A stretch of DNA of 64,000 nucleotides. Source: Microbacterium sp. Its GTDB lineage: Bacteria; Actinomycetota; Actinomycetes; Actinomycetales; Microbacteriaceae. Numbering within the stretch: the stretch's first letter is position 1; every line of letters starts with the position of its first letter. The stretch spans positions 558,001 to 622,000 of the forward strand of contig JAFKIL010000001.1 of assembly GCA_017306415.1 (NCBI GenBank), written 5' to 3'. The notes beneath the pieces are model-generated. The model did not search any database. It had not been told where the DNA came from and worked only from the letters and a program-made list of their open reading frames with translations. Positions 1 to 9,384 of this stretch are shown here, one piece after another. The position numbers were made by a program, and so were the translations under genes.

Positions 1-664
1 CCTCGGGCTTGCCCTCGTTGCGCGAGATCTCGGTGACGATCTGACGCTCCTTCTCGACATCCGCCTCGGGGACGTCGTCGCGGGAGAGGTACGACGGGTT
101 CGCGAACGAGATGTGCTGCGCGATGCTGCGGGCCGTCTCGGCGTCGTCGCCCGAGTAGGCGACGACCACGCCGATCTGCGGAGGCAGGTCCTTGCTCGTC
201 TTGTGCAGGTAGACCTCGAAGTGGTCGCCGGCGAGCGTGCGCACGCGACGGAGCTCGACCTTCTCGCCGATGATGGCGGCCTCGTCCGAGATGAGCTGCT
301 CGACGGTCTGGCCGCCGGCGGGCGCGGCGAGAGCGTCCTCGACGGTGGATGCTCCGACCCCCGCAGCGGCGTCGGCCACCTTGTCAGCGAGCGCGATGAA
401 GCGGTCGTTCTTCGCGACGAAGTCGGTCTCGCAGGCCAGCTCGACGAGCGTGACCTTGCCGTTCGCCTCGCGTGCGACGACGAGACCCTCGCTGGTGGAA
501 CGATCGGCGCGCTTGGCATTGCCCTTCGCGCCCTTGAGGCGAAGGATCTCGACGGCCTTCTCGACGTCGCCGTCGGCCTCTTCGAGTGCCTTCTTGGTGT
601 CGACCATGCCCGTGCCGAGCTGCTCGCGCAGGGCCTTGATGTCGGCGATGGTGAAGTTTGCCAT
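1..664 (-). CDS. tsf: Elongation factor Ts, 3' end outside window (partial)
   Basis: Guanine-nucleotide exchange factor that releases GDP from EF-Tu in the cytoplasm. About 221 codons are visible. The N-terminal UBA-like helical module (residues 1 to about 45) includes an LREQLGTGMVDTKKAL helix, and the EF-Tu contact motif TDFVAKND lies at residues 80-87. Both are diagnostic of EF-Ts. The family is usually near 275 residues here, so roughly 55 C-terminal residues lie off the left edge. It starts at ATG 664, behind AAGGAG-like sequence. It is 93 bp downstream of rpsB on the same strand, the normal rpsB-tsf pair, with a strong hairpin between them. Confidence 0.97.
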   Translation of the reverse strand, partial: MANFTIADIKALREQLGTGMVDTKKALEEADGDVEKAVEILRLKGAKGNAKRADRSTSEGLVVAREANGKVTLVELACETDFVAKNDRFIALADKVADAAAGVGASTVEDALAAPAGGQTVEQLISDEAAIIGEKVELRRVRTLAGDHFEVYLHKTSKDLPPQIGVVVAYSGDDAETARSIAQHISFANPSYLSRDDVPEADVEKERQIVTEISRNEGKPE

Positions 665-701
665 GGGTGGCGGCTCCTTGGTTGATGAGTTCTCGTGGAA
701 G

Positions 702-737
702 GCCCGGCGGAGCCGTCCGTGGACGGCCCCGCCGGGC
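702..737 (-). terminator. Intercistronic hairpin between rpsB and tsf
   Basis: Two 17-nt arms (702-718 and 721-737) are complementary apart from one G:U pair and are rich in G+C. The transcript lacks a clear U-run afterwards, so this looks more like an attenuator or RNA-processing/stability element setting the rpsB:tsf ratio than a full intrinsic terminator. An rpsB-tsf intercistronic attenuator is known in other bacteria; function here is inferred. Confidence 0.5.
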
Positions 738-757
738 ACAGAATCTGTGTAGACGGT

Positions 758-1741
758 CTACTTGTCGGCGGCCTCGGCGGCGGCGACCTCTTCGGTCGTC
801 TCACCCGACTCGGCGGCGATCGCCTCGTCGTGCGCCTCCGCACCGGCCGCGTCCGCGGCCGTCTCGGTCGCGGCCTCGCCCTCGAGCGCCTGCTCGTCGG
901 CGATGAGCTCGTCCGCCTCGGCGCGCGCCTCCGATTCGTCCGCGACCTTCGCGGTCTCGGCGGACGACTGCTCCGGCGCTGCCTGCTCCAGCAGTTCGCG
1001 CTCCCACTCGGCGAGGGGCTCCGCAGCCTCCTCAGCGGCGTCGGCCGGCTGGTGGCGCTGGATGAGGCCCTCGGCCGCCGCGTCGGCGATGATGCGCGTG
1101 AGCAGCGACACCGAGCGGATGGCGTCGTCGTTGCCGGGGATGGGGTACTGGAACTCGTCCGGGTCGGCGTTCGTGTCGAGGATCCCGATCACGGGGATGC
1201 CCAGCTTCTTCGCCTCGTCGATCGCGAGGTGCTCGCGCTTCGCGTCGACGACCCACAGCGCGGAGGGCGTCTTCTGCAGGTTGCGGATGCCGCCGAGCGA
1301 CTTGTGCAGCTTGTCGAGCTCGCGCTTCTTCAGCAGGAGCTCCTTCTTGGTGAAGCCGCTCTCCGACGGGTTCTCGTAGTCGAGCTCTTCGAGCTCCTTC
1401 ATCCGCGAGAGGCGCTTGCTGACAGTGCTGAAGTTGGTGAGGAGGCCACCGAGCCAGCGCTGGTTGACGTAGGGCTGGCCGACGCGTGTGGCCTGCTCGG
1501 CGAGCACTTCCTGCGCCTGCTTCTTCGTCCCGACGAACAGGATCGTGCCACCGTGCGCGACCGTCTCCTTGACGAACTCGTAGGCCTTGTCGATGTACGA
1601 CAGCGACTGCTGGAGGTCGATGATGTGGATGCCGCTGCGCTCTGTCAGGATGAAGCGCTTGACCTTCGGGTTCCACCGGCGGGTCTGGTGTCCGAAGTGG
1701 ACGCCGCTGTCGAGCAGCTGGCGAATGGTGACGACGGCCAT
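758..1741 (-). CDS. rpsB: 30S ribosomal protein S2 with long acidic C-terminal tail
   Basis: Ribosomal protein S2 of the small subunit. The start [18 protein letters not shown], the motif [10 protein letters not shown] (residues 22-31) and the central [12 protein letters not shown] (93-104) are classic S2 signatures. ATG 1741 is chosen because a clear AGGAG lies a few bases upstream and it gives the conserved N-terminus. At 327 residues it exceeds the roughly 240-residue enteric protein. The extra 80 or so residues form an Ala/Glu-rich, low-complexity acidic tail ending in AADK. It heads the rpsB-tsf operon and is divergent from the M23 gene. Confidence 0.97.
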   Translation of the reverse strand: MAVVTIRQLLDSGVHFGHQTRRWNPKVKRFILTERSGIHIIDLQQSLSYIDKAYEFVKETVAHGGTILFVGTKKQAQEVLAEQATRVGQPYVNQRWLGGLLTNFSTVSKRLSRMKELEELDYENPSESGFTKKELLLKKRELDKLHKSLGGIRNLQKTPSALWVVDAKREHLAIDEAKKLGIPVIGILDTNADPDEFQYPIPGNDDAIRSVSLLTRIIADAAAEGLIQRHQPADAAEEAAEPLAEWERELLEQAAPEQSSAETAKVADESEARAEADELIADEQALEGEAATETAADAAGAEAHDEAIAAESGETTEEVAAAEAADK

Positions 1742-2082
1742 GGCCGTTCTCCTCTTCTCGACGCGCACACGCGTCGCTTGCGGTTTCTTCGTGCCGGACA
1801 GGGGTCCGGCCAGCCTGGTACCCGACACACGCCCGCTCTCAGCAGAACTGGAGACCGGTGGGAGTGTTGCCACGCGTCGAAATCGACTCGCTCAGGGCAC
1901 GCGTAGTCACCCCGACGAACGAGGTGCACACCCAGTGTACCAGGCGAGCGGGGAACAGGCGGGAGTCGCGGACGCGTCACCGCCTCCTCCCCTCCCGTGG
2001 CGAACCGGCATCCGCGGCGGTCTTCTCCCCCGCGGTGTGCGCATCCGGTCGTCCGGGGCAGCTCCCTCCCGACCATGGGCTC
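1742..2082. other. Intergenic region between divergent rpsB and M23 gene
   Basis: A 341-bp region without a supportable gene. On the minus strand a TACACT -10 box (1934-1939) would start an rpsB leader of about 185 nt. That leader contains a small hairpin with 7-bp arms (CGACGCG/CGCGTCG, 1759-1776) just before the rpsB ribosome-binding site, and repeated ACGCGT cores near 1871-1902. I see no clear -35 element and no recognisable riboswitch. Possible autogenous control of S2 through this leader is inference only. Confidence 0.5.
1934..1939 (-). promoter_or_regulatory. Predicted -10 box of rpsB
   Basis: TACACT on the minus strand, about 190 bp before the rpsB start. The -35 region is weak, so this is a best guess in the divergent region. 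Confidence 0.4.
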
Positions 2083-2691
2083 ATGAGATACCGACCACGG
2101 GCGGCGACCGGCTCCGCCTCCACTCCCGCGCGGGCGCACCGCCGCCTGTGGGCAGCAGTCCTCCTCTGCACCGCGATCGTCCAGATGAACGCCGGCACGG
2201 CCGCCGCGACCGCGATGGACCTCAGCGGCCCGTCGAGTTCCGCACCCGTGTCCCCGGATGCTCCGGGCTCGGCCTGGCAGTGGCCCATGACCGGTGCGCG
2301 CGTCGTCGCCCCTTTTTTCCGCGCACCCGCGCGTGCGTACGGACCCGGGCATCGCGGCATCGACCTCGCCGCCGAGGGGTCGCAGGACGTCCTCGCGCCC
2401 GCATCCGGCACCGTGGCGTTCGCGGGCAGCATCGCGGGTCGCGGAGTGGTGACGATCGACCATGGGGGCGGCCTGGTCAGCACGTTGGAGCCGATCACCG
2501 CCCGTGTGGCCGTGGGTGACCGCGTCGGTGCGGGCGACTCCGTGGGCCGGCTGTCCGTGGGCGGCCACGCCGAGCCCGGAACCCTCCATCTCGGTGCGCG
2601 GCGGCTCGGCGACTACATCGATCCACTCCTGCTCCTGGGCGCGGCCCGGCGGGCTGTGCTCCTCCCCTGCTGCGATCAGCCGGCTGGATGA
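2083..2691 (+). CDS. Secreted M23-family peptidase-like protein, active site incomplete
   Basis: 202 residues. A signal-peptide-like hydrophobic stretch (about residues 21-44, after basic RAHRR) precedes a lysostaphin/M23 fold. The zinc-ligand motif GHRGID gives H90 and D94, and the LHLGAR segment gives H169. The GTVAF, DHGGGLVSTLEP and GDRVGAGD blocks are typical M23 beta-strands. The residue usually completing HxH is Thr (T167), so catalysis is uncertain and it may bind or regulate cell wall rather than cut it. ATG 2083 gives the shortest sensible signal peptide; longer upstream starts lack a signal sequence. It is divergent from rpsB, a common actinobacterial arrangement. Confidence 0.85.
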   Translation: MRYRPRAATGSASTPARAHRRLWAAVLLCTAIVQMNAGTAAATAMDLSGPSSSAPVSPDAPGSAWQWPMTGARVVAPFFRAPARAYGPGHRGIDLAAEGSQDVLAPASGTVAFAGSIAGRGVVTIDHGGGLVSTLEPITARVAVGDRVGAGDSVGRLSVGGHAEPGTLHLGARRLGDYIDPLLLLGAARRAVLLPCCDQPAG

Positions 2692-2796
2692 CGAGATGCG
2701 CGGTCGGGGCAGCGCGGTCGGCGAAGCCGCGTGAGCTCGTCGCCCGGCTCCGACGGGGACCTCCTGGATCGCGGAGAGCGCAGGAAGCGAGGGCGG

Positions 2797-3699
2797 TCAG
2801 CGCTCGGCGCGCGGGTGCGCGAGACGGTATGTCGCCAGCAGCCGCTCGCTCGACACGTGCGTGTAGATCTGGGTCGTGCCGAGACTCGCGTGCCCGAGGA
2901 TCTCCTGAACGGTCCGCAGGTCCGCACCTCCGTCAAGCAGATGCGTGGCCGCGGAATGCCGCAGGGCGTGGGGGCCGACGCGTTCCGCGCCGACGATCGG
3001 CGCCAGAGTGCGCGAGACGAGCTCATACACCGCTCTGACGCCGATGCGGCCGCCGCGTGCTCCGAGCAGCAGTGCGGAGGGCGGTGACGCAGCGCGCGCG
3101 GCGAGGGCGGGCCGGCCGCGCACCACGTAGGCGTCCAGCGCCCGTGCGGCCGGGGCTCCGAACGGAACGACGCGCTCCCTCGATCCCTTGCCGAGGACGC
3201 GGGCGGCGCCGCGCTCGGAATCGAGATCAGCGATGTCGAGGCCGACCAGCTCCGACACACGGATTGCCGCCCCGTAGAGGAGCTCGAGAGCTGCGTGGTC
3301 ACGCAAGGCGATCGGATCGCCCTCGGCAGCTGCCGCCGCCATGGAGGTCAGCATCTCCCTCAGCGGCTCGACCCCCGCCACCCGCGGGAGCGTGCGTCCG
3401 CGCTTCGGCGCGACGAGGCGGGCACTGCGATCCTCGGCGACGATCCCGCGCTCGGTGAGCCAGGCGAAGAACCCGTGCGCGGCCGCGGTGCGACGGGCGA
3501 GCGTCGAGCGCGCATCACCGCGGTTCGTCGCCCGCCACAACCACTCGCGGAGATGTTCGAGGTCGATGTCGCCGACGTCGAGATCAGGGAGCGACGTCGC
3601 GAGATCGGCGAGATCGGACCGATACGCCCGCACCGTCGCCGGAGAGAGGCGCCGCACATCGGCGAGGTGGCGCAGATACGCCGCAGTGGCCTCGTCCAT
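2797..3699 (-). CDS. xerC: Tyrosine recombinase XerC-type
   Basis: Site-specific recombinase that resolves chromosome dimers at dif. It is exactly 300 residues, the usual Xer length. The N-terminal SAM-like DNA-binding domain (1-85) is followed by the catalytic domain with all expected residues: R147 (AAIRVSEL), K171 ([12 protein letters not shown]), H244 and R247 ([12 protein letters not shown]), H270 (LGHASLGTT) and nucleophile Y279. The start at 3699 is preferred over the ATG at 3705, because GAGGAG sits 6 nt before 3699 but directly abuts 3705. It follows dprA by 10 bp and is probably co-transcribed with the lepB-to-dprA group. Confidence 0.93.
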   Translation of the reverse strand: MDEATAAYLRHLADVRRLSPATVRAYRSDLADLATSLPDLDVGDIDLEHLREWLWRATNRGDARSTLARRTAAAHGFFAWLTERGIVAEDRSARLVAPKRGRTLPRVAGVEPLREMLTSMAAAAAEGDPIALRDHAALELLYGAAIRVSELVGLDIADLDSERGAARVLGKGSRERVVPFGAPAARALDAYVVRGRPALAARAASPPSALLLGARGGRIGVRAVYELVSRTLAPIVGAERVGPHALRHSAATHLLDGGADLRTVQEILGHASLGTTQIYTHVSSERLLATYRLAHPRAER

Positions 3700-3709
3700 C
3701 CGCATCTCC

Positions 3710-4948
3710 TCAGAATGCCTCGGGACCCGCCCCGGCCGTCGCGACGCGCCGCCAGCGGCCCGCCTCCGTGCAGACGGACCCCTCCAGCGCGAGAAGGCCC
3801 AGGTGCGCGACGATGTCATCCGGCGCCATCCCGCATCGACGTGCGATGTCGTCCACCTCCCGCCAGGCACGGAAGCTCAGGGCATCCGTCACTCTGGTGC
3901 GGTCGTCGGTCCGGGTCCGCGCGTCCCCGTGCGCATCTCCTGCTGACGAACCGACTCGCGTCACGAGGCCCAGCAGCTCGGCCGTGTCATCGGCGCTCGT
4001 GATGCAGCGCGCGTCGAACTCACGCAGCAGTCGATGGCAGCCCGCCGAGGCCGCACTCGTGACCGGACCCGGAACGGCGCCCAGCGGGCGACCCAATGCG
4101 GCCGCATGTCCTGCGGTGTTCAGCGAGCCGCTGCGCCAGCCCGCTTCCACCACGACCGTCGCGTCTGCGAGCGCCGCTATCAGGCGGTTCCGCTGAAGGA
4201 ATCGCCACCGGGTGGGCGACGACCCGCACGGCACCTCGCTCGCGATCGCCCCCTGCGCCGCGATCTGCTCGAGCAGCCGGGTGTGGCCAGCGGGATACGC
4301 GCGGTCGACTCCACCCGCGAGCAGCGCGATCGTGGTGCCACCGACACCCAGGGCCGCTCGGTGAGCGGCGCCGTCGATCCCGTACGCCGCACCGGAAACC
4401 ACCGACACTCCGCGCACGGCCAGTTCCGCGGCGATCTCGCCCGCGATGTGCTCACCGTAAGAGCTCGCGGCGCGGGCACCGACGAGAGCGACGAACGGCT
4501 CCCTCGCGGCGACCGCGGCGACAGAGCCCCTCACCCACAAGCACAGCGGCGCGTGCAGCCCGAGGTCGTCGAGCCGGTGCGGCCACTCCGCGTCGTCCGG
4601 CGTGAGCAGACGGGCCCCTGAGGTGCGCGCCGCGACGACGGCCGCCACCACGCGCGAATCGTCGAGACGAGGATGCCACCGCGCGAGGCCCCTGCGGAAC
4701 TCCGACGCGGTCACTCCCAGCGCCTCCGCCGCGCGTGGATCGACCGTGTCGGCCGTGATCGCGCGAAGCGCCTGCTCTGATCCCCACCCGGTGACGAGAG
4801 CGCCGGCGATACTGTCGCCCGGCTCCACGAGGCAGCTCCAGACGATGGTGGCATAGCGACTCAGCGCGCTCCCCGTGCCGCCCCCGTCGGGCGAGACCTG
4901 CGCGACCAGCTCCCGTGCGCGGGAGGAGTCGAGCGTGAAGCGACTCAC
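3710..4948 (-). CDS. dprA: DNA-processing protein DprA (Smf)
   Basis: Loads RecA on incoming single-stranded DNA; it is found even in bacteria not known to be competent. 412 residues. The Rossmann-like core has [43 protein letters not shown] and [17 protein letters not shown], all typical of DprA. A C-terminal winged-helix-like segment follows ([19 protein letters not shown]). GTG 4948 overlaps the comM stop as GTGA, suggesting translational coupling. It is preceded by comM and followed by xerC, a standard actinobacterial order. Confidence 0.93.
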   Translation of the reverse strand: MSRFTLDSSRARELVAQVSPDGGGTGSALSRYATIVWSCLVEPGDSIAGALVTGWGSEQALRAITADTVDPRAAEALGVTASEFRRGLARWHPRLDDSRVVAAVVAARTSGARLLTPDDAEWPHRLDDLGLHAPLCLWVRGSVAAVAAREPFVALVGARAASSYGEHIAGEIAAELAVRGVSVVSGAAYGIDGAAHRAALGVGGTTIALLAGGVDRAYPAGHTRLLEQIAAQGAIASEVPCGSSPTRWRFLQRNRLIAALADATVVVEAGWRSGSLNTAGHAAALGRPLGAVPGPVTSAASAGCHRLLREFDARCITSADDTAELLGLVTRVGSSAGDAHGDARTRTDDRTRVTDALSFRAWREVDDIARRCGMAPDDIVAHLGLLALEGSVCTEAGRWRRVATAGAGPEAF

Positions 4949-6471
4949 CCTCGGAGGCCCTTCTTCAGGTAGAGCGCCCGCCCGATGTCGTCGGATTCCA
5001 GACGCTCCCGTCCGGCGAGGTCGGCGATGGACCACGCCACGCGGAGAACGCGGTCGTATCCGCGCAGCGTGATCGCCCCGCGTTGCAACGCCGCATCGAG
5101 GGGGCGCCGTACAGAGGGAGCGGGAGCGCACGGCCCCTGCCTGAGCCACACTCCGGAGACCGCCGAGTTCGTGCGCCACGGGGTCTCGGTCAACCTCGCC
5201 GCCGCACGAGCGCGCGCGGTGCGTACCCGCTCGCGGGCGGAAGCGGTTGTGACGGCATCGACGTCTCCTCGCGTCCGCGCGACAGCTACGCGCGTCACGG
5301 ACGATTCGATGTCGATCCGATCCAGCAATGGCCCGGATAGCCGGCCCAGGTAGCGCCTGATCGCCATCGGTGTGCAGATGCACTCCGCCCCTCTCACGCC
5401 GTGGTTTCCGCACGGGCACGGGTTCGTGGCGAGCACCAACTGGAACCGGGCGGGGAACGTCGCGACGAAGCCGGCGCGGTGGATCGTGATCGTCCCGCTT
5501 TCGAGCGGCTGACGCAGGGCATCCAGCGTTCCCCCGCTGTGCTCTCCCGCCTCGTCGAGGAACAGGACGCCCTCACTCGCCCGCGCGATCGCACCGGGTC
5601 GCACGACGCGGGAGCCGCCGCCAACCAGCGCTGCGATGCTGGCGCTGTGGTGCGGGGCCTCGAAGGGCGGCGTACGATCCAACCGCGTCACGGACTCTCC
5701 GCTCAGCGACCGGATGGACGCGACGGTCAATGCAGCCGCCTCGTCGAGCTCCGGCAGAATACCGGGCAGGCGTCGTGCGAGCATCGTCTTGCCCACACCC
5801 GGCGGTCCGGTCATCAGCAGATTGTGGCCTCCGGCGGCGGCGACGATCAGGGCTTCCACGGCGTCCTGTTGTCCGATGACGTCCGCGAGATCGGGCGTCG
5901 TCGGATCGGTCGGCGGTGCCGCCGTGGCCGGAGCGGTCGGGAGCTCAGGGTCGTCGACCTCGGCACCGTGCAGGCGCGCGACCTCTGCGAGGTGCGCTGC
6001 GGCGATGACCCGCACGCCCGACACGAGCTCCGCCTCGGCGCGATTCGCGACCGGAACGACGACTTGACGGATGCGCGCCTTGGCCGCCGCGAGCACGGCG
6101 GGGAGAATCCCGGGCACGGGGCGGAGCCGACCGTCCAGGCCGAGCTCGCCCAGGTGCGCGGTCTCGGCTACGGACGCGCGATCGAGGAGGCCGTCGGTGG
6201 CGAGCGCGGCGACGGCGATCGCGACATCGAATCCGGATCCGTGCTTCGGAAGACTCGCCGGTGAGAGGTTGACGGTGATGCGCCGTCGGGGCAGGGCGAG
6301 TGCGCAGTTCGCGCACGCGTTGTGCACACGCTGCACGGCCTCGCCGAGAGACTTGTCTGGGAGCCCGATGATCCGGAAGTCGGGGAGCTGGCGGGACAGG
6401 TCGGCTTCGACCTCCACCACAGCCCCTTCGAGGCCCACGAGGGCGACGGACCACGTCCGCGCGACACTCAA
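4945..6471 (-). CDS. comM: YifB/ComM-family Mg-chelatase-like AAA ATPase
   Basis: ComM-type hexameric helicase associated with branch migration during transformation. 508 residues. The N-terminal Lon-protease-like (ChlI) domain has VEADLSRQLPDFRIIGLPD, and the central AAA+ domain has Walker A GPPGVGKT (residues 222-229), Walker B VLFLDEAGE and the sensor motif ATNPCPCG. A C-terminal Mg-chelatase domain ends in [12 protein letters not shown]. The start is TTG 6471, overlapping the yraN stop (TTGA) with GAGGA upstream; the next residues SVARTWSVALVGLEG match the usual family N-terminus. Coupled to yraN and dprA. Confidence 0.93.
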   Translation of the reverse strand: MSVARTWSVALVGLEGAVVEVEADLSRQLPDFRIIGLPDKSLGEAVQRVHNACANCALALPRRRITVNLSPASLPKHGSGFDVAIAVAALATDGLLDRASVAETAHLGELGLDGRLRPVPGILPAVLAAAKARIRQVVVPVANRAEAELVSGVRVIAAAHLAEVARLHGAEVDDPELPTAPATAAPPTDPTTPDLADVIGQQDAVEALIVAAAGGHNLLMTGPPGVGKTMLARRLPGILPELDEAAALTVASIRSLSGESVTRLDRTPPFEAPHHSASIAALVGGGSRVVRPGAIARASEGVLFLDEAGEHSGGTLDALRQPLESGTITIHRAGFVATFPARFQLVLATNPCPCGNHGVRGAECICTPMAIRRYLGRLSGPLLDRIDIESSVTRVAVARTRGDVDAVTTASARERVRTARARAAARLTETPWRTNSAVSGVWLRQGPCAPAPSVRRPLDAALQRGAITLRGYDRVLRVAWSIADLAGRERLESDDIGRALYLKKGLRG

Positions 6472-6830
6472 CAGACGTCCTCGAGGTGATCGAGGCGGCC
6501 GGTACGGGGATCCGGCCCGGTGATGCCGATCAGGTCGACGCGCAATCGACGACCGATCGCGGATACGGGATGGTCCTGCCGCCACGCCAGCGCCAGCCGC
6601 CACAGTCTGTCGTACTTCCGGCGATCGACAGCGAACAGCGGGTCACCGAACGCGTCGTCGCTCCGGGTCTTGACCTCGACGACGACGATCGTCTCGGCGT
6701 CCCTCGCCACGAGGTCCAGCTCCCCTCGTCCCGATCGCCAGTTGCGGTCGACGATCTCGAATCCGAGGTCGGTGAGATAGGTCGCCGCGCGGCTTTCGCC
6801 CGCGCGGCCGAGGTCGTCCTTGGCAGCCAT
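6468..6830 (-). CDS. yraN: YraN family (UPF0102) endonuclease-like protein
   Basis: 120 residues, the normal size for the family. It keeps the PD-(D/E)XK-type nuclease signature: GRGELDLVARD followed by VVVEVKTR, plus the FGDPLFAVDRRK segment. A resolvase-like or DNA-repair role has been proposed for the family but no function is firmly established. It sits directly before comM with a 4-bp stop/start overlap, which supports a link with DNA processing. A 112-bp gap separates it from the upstream DUF2469 gene. Confidence 0.92.
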   Translation of the reverse strand: MAAKDDLGRAGESRAATYLTDLGFEIVDRNWRSGRGELDLVARDAETIVVVEVKTRSDDAFGDPLFAVDRRKYDRLWRLALAWRQDHPVSAIGRRLRVDLIGITGPDPRTGRLDHLEDVC

Positions 6831-6942
6831 GAGAGCATGCTCGCCGACCGCGTCAGCTCATGAGCCGTCGCCTCGGGAGACGGTGGATCGATCCCGCCCT
6901 CCCACGAGCATCCTCACTCTGTGCAGGAAGCGGTGCGGATGC

Positions 6943-7266
6943 TCACGAGTCGAGGGAGAGCTCCTCGGGCAGGTGCAGGTCGCGCCGCTGCAGCTCCTCG
7001 ACGTTGACATCCTTGAAGGTGAGGACCCGTACCGACTTCACGAAGCGGTCGGCGCGATAGATGTCCCACACCCAGACGTCGTTCATGGAGACTTCGAAAT
7101 AGAAGTCGTGCTCGGTGTCCCGACGCACGACATTGACCTCATTCGCGAGATAGAAGCGCCGCTCCGTCTCGATCACATAGGCGAACTGCGACACGACGTC
7201 GCGGTACTCCTTGTAGAGCGCGAGCTCGAGCTCACGGTCGTAGTCCTCGAAGACGTCGTCATCCAT
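6943..7266 (-). CDS. DUF2469 domain-containing protein
   Basis: 107 residues, strongly acidic at the start (MDDDVFEDYDRELELALYKEY) and rich in aromatic residues (FAYVIETERRFYLANEVNVV; DFYFEVSMNDVWVWD). This matches the actinobacterial DUF2469 family, conserved between rnhB and yraN and of unknown function. No signal peptide, membrane segment or catalytic motif is visible. A TAGGAT -10 box (7276-7281) lies 9 nt before the start, so the gene may have its own promoter with an almost absent leader. Confidence 0.92.
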   Translation of the reverse strand: MDDDVFEDYDRELELALYKEYRDVVSQFAYVIETERRFYLANEVNVVRRDTEHDFYFEVSMNDVWVWDIYRADRFVKSVRVLTFKDVNVEELQRRDLHLPEELSLDS

Positions 7267-7323
7267 GGTCTTTCCATCCTAGATCGCGGCACAGGTCGGA
7301 TGCCCAGCCCGGCGGCAGTGCGC

Positions 7324-7983
7324 TCAGAAGAGGGTCGGAGCTTCGCCGATGGCCCAGGACGAGCGGTGGAGCGGGCTGAGGCCGTACGCCTTGATCGCCT
7401 CTCGGTGGTCGGGGCTCGCGTAACCCTTGTTGTGGACCCATCCATAGACGGGATGAGCGTCGTGGACCTCGACCATGTGGGTGTCTCGCGCAACCTTGGC
7501 GATCACGGACGCCGCCGCCGCGCTCGCACAGTCGCGGTCCGCCTTGATCAGCGGTCGCACCCGCAGGCCTGTCCCGCCTGCGGGGGTGATGTAGTCGTAG
7601 TTGCCGTCGAGGAGAACCACGGCATCCTCCGGCACGACGCCGGCGCCGCGGAGATCCGCGATCGCCCGCAGGGCGGCGAGTCCGAGTGCCCGCATGATGC
7701 CGACGTCGTCGATCTCCGCGGCACTCGACCAGCCCACGGCGCTCGCCTCGACCCAACGCGCCGCCCGCTCGGCCACGGCCGGGCGGCGGAGCTCCGGTAC
7801 GAGCTTGGAGTCACGCAGTCCTTCGGGCACACGCTTGCGGGCGCGCGGTGCGTCGATCGCCACCGCTCCCACCGCCACGGGGCCCGCCAGGGCGCCGCGC
7901 CCGACTTCATCGCACGCGATGATGAGGGTGTGCTCACGCAGGAGTCTCCGCTCCACGGTGAGCCGCGGCTCGACGACGCTCAC
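7324..7983 (-). CDS. rnhB: Ribonuclease HII
   Basis: Removes ribonucleotides from RNA-DNA hybrids. 219 residues. Catalytic D25 and E26 lie in ACDEVGRGALAGPV; a third carboxylate lies in VVLLDGNYDYI; the KADRDCASAAAASVIAKVARD block is the family hallmark. GTG 7983 overlaps the lepB stop (GTGA) and is the only in-frame start giving a normal N-terminus. Coupled downstream of lepB; the adjacent DUF2469 gene has its own -10. Confidence 0.94.
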   Translation of the reverse strand: MSVVEPRLTVERRLLREHTLIIACDEVGRGALAGPVAVGAVAIDAPRARKRVPEGLRDSKLVPELRRPAVAERAARWVEASAVGWSSAAEIDDVGIMRALGLAALRAIADLRGAGVVPEDAVVLLDGNYDYITPAGGTGLRVRPLIKADRDCASAAAASVIAKVARDTHMVEVHDAHPVYGWVHNKGYASPDHREAIKAYGLSPLHRSSWAIGEAPTLF

Positions 7984-8756
7984 GGTGACGGTCCGGTCGG
8001 AGACGGCGACGGAACCCCGGCGAAGACGGAGTGGTGGAAGTCGATGGCTCCGAAGCGACTGAACGGCCACGTCACGAGGAAGGCCCGGCCGACGACGTTG
8101 GACATCGGGACGAAGCCCTTGCCGGGCTGGTCCTGGTTGTAACGGGAATCACGTGATCGATCGCGGTTGTCACCGAGGACCCAGAGCGAGTCCTTGGGGA
8201 CCGTCACGTCGAAGGGGACGACCTGCGGGACGGTCTCGCCCGGCTGGAGCTTCAGGTACGAGCTCTCGTCGATGGGCACGCCGTTGACGGTGATCTGCCC
8301 GATCGCGTTGCAGCAGACGACATGGTCGCCGGGAAGTCCGATCACGCGCTTGATCAGATGATCGTCACTGTCCGGCGCCGCCAGACCGACCAGAGAGAGC
8401 AGCCACTCCCCTGCCTGCACAACGAACGGCCGCGTGTCGGGCGCAGCGGGCGGCAGCCAGCCGCCGGGATCGCGGAAGACGACGACGTCTCCCCGTTCGT
8501 ATCCTCCGAAGCGCGGCGTGATCTCGTCGACCAGGATCCGGTCGTTGATCTGCAGCGTGTTCTCCATCGACCCGGACGGGATGTAGAAGGACCGCACCAG
8601 GAACGTCTTGACGAGGAAAGACACGAGGATCGCAACGAGGACGATCACGATCACATCGCGAACGAACGCCACCCACCCGCGCCTCCGCGGCGCGGTGGGG
8701 GCGGACCTGCGCGTCGCGGGGACTTCGTCGGCGGGTGCGGAGTGCTCGGTCGTCAT
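7980..8756 (-). CDS. lepB: Type I signal peptidase
   Basis: Membrane serine protease that removes Sec/Tat signal peptides. 258 residues: a basic cytosolic N-terminus, a single membrane anchor (about residues 31-53), then the catalytic domain. Nucleophile S63 is in IPSGSMENTL and general base K136 is in LIKRVIGLPGD. The box-E motif GDNRDRSRDSRY is present. An AAGGA element precedes ATG 8756. It heads the lepB-rnhB pair, with the rplS terminator just upstream. Confidence 0.95.
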   Translation of the reverse strand: MTTEHSAPADEVPATRRSAPTAPRRRGWVAFVRDVIVIVLVAILVSFLVKTFLVRSFYIPSGSMENTLQINDRILVDEITPRFGGYERGDVVVFRDPGGWLPPAAPDTRPFVVQAGEWLLSLVGLAAPDSDDHLIKRVIGLPGDHVVCCNAIGQITVNGVPIDESSYLKLQPGETVPQVVPFDVTVPKDSLWVLGDNRDRSRDSRYNQDQPGKGFVPMSNVVGRAFLVTWPFSRFGAIDFHHSVFAGVPSPSPTGPSP

Positions 8757-8832
8757 TCAAGTCCTTCGAAGGGCGCGTCGGCAGTGGGCCGACACACTGT
8801 ACAGCGTCGCATATTCTGACCGGCGAAGACGA

Positions 8833-8863
8833 CGACGCCCCGGGCCATGGCCTCGGGGCGTCG
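8833..8863 (-). terminator. Probable terminator after rplS
   Basis: A 10-bp perfect GC-rich stem (CGACGCCCCG/CGGGGCGTCG) 15 bp past the rplS stop, followed on the transcript by TCGTCTTC. The T-run is weak, as is common in high-GC actinobacteria. Confidence 0.6.
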
Positions 8864-8877
8864 CGAGCGGAAGCGCG

Positions 8878-9225
8878 TCAGCGGTCGCGCTTCTCCTTGA
8901 TCTTCGCCTTCTTGCCGCGCAGGCTGCGCAGGTAGTACAGCTTGGCGCGACGGACATCGCCGCGGGTGACGACCTCGATGTGGTCGATCACGGGGCTGTG
9001 AACGGGGAAGGTGCGCTCGACACCCACCTGGAAGCTGATCTTGCGGACCGTGAACGTCTCGCGCACGCCGTCGCCCGAACGGCCGATGACGACGCCCTGG
9101 AAGACCTGGATGCGGGAGCGGTTGCCCTCGGTGATGTTGACGTGGACCTTGACGTTGTCGCCGGGCGCGAAGTCGGGGATGTCGGAGCGGAGCGAAGCCG
9201 CGTCGACGGCGTCGAGGATCTGCAT
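8878..9225 (-). CDS. rplS: 50S ribosomal protein L19
   Basis: Large-subunit protein at the 30S/50S interface. 115 residues. [19 protein letters not shown], followed by [13 protein letters not shown] and [13 protein letters not shown], the [17 protein letters not shown] block and the basic ending [16 protein letters not shown], is unmistakably L19. ATG 9225 has GGAAGAGAAG upstream. A promoter with 17-bp spacing lies at 9356-9384. The terminator at 8833-8863 suggests a monocistronic unit. Confidence 0.97.
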   Translation of the reverse strand: MQILDAVDAASLRSDIPDFAPGDNVKVHVNITEGNRSRIQVFQGVVIGRSGDGVRETFTVRKISFQVGVERTFPVHSPVIDHIEVVTRGDVRRAKLYYLRSLRGKKAKIKEKRDR

Positions 9226-9355
9226 GATCTTCTCTTCCTGCGGCCGCCACAGGTCGGACCGCGAAGTCGGTAGGAAAGGATGAGCGTGTCCGAAGCCATC
9301 GGCGAACCGTGTGGCGGACTCCCCTGAGGCAGAGCCGGTCAGGACACAATCATCC

Positions 9356-9384
9356 ATTCTGGCACGGATGAAGACCGCCGCCAA
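9356..9384 (-). promoter_or_regulatory. Predicted rplS promoter
   Basis: -35 TTGGCG (9379-9384) and -10 CAGAAT (9356-9361) with 17-bp spacing on the minus strand, giving a leader of about 125 nt. The -35 lies inside the stem of the terminator hairpin of the upstream gene. Confidence 0.6.

Noticed and set aside
1742-2082. Known ribosomal-protein leader riboregulator before rpsB
   Set aside because: Hairpins exist, but I could not match them to a described S2 leader structure, so only the intergenic region and a -10 are reported.
2797-3699. Phage or integron integrase marking a mobile island
   Set aside because: The tyrosine recombinase is Xer-sized, sits in the conserved dprA neighbourhood and has no attachment-site repeats or mobile genes around it.
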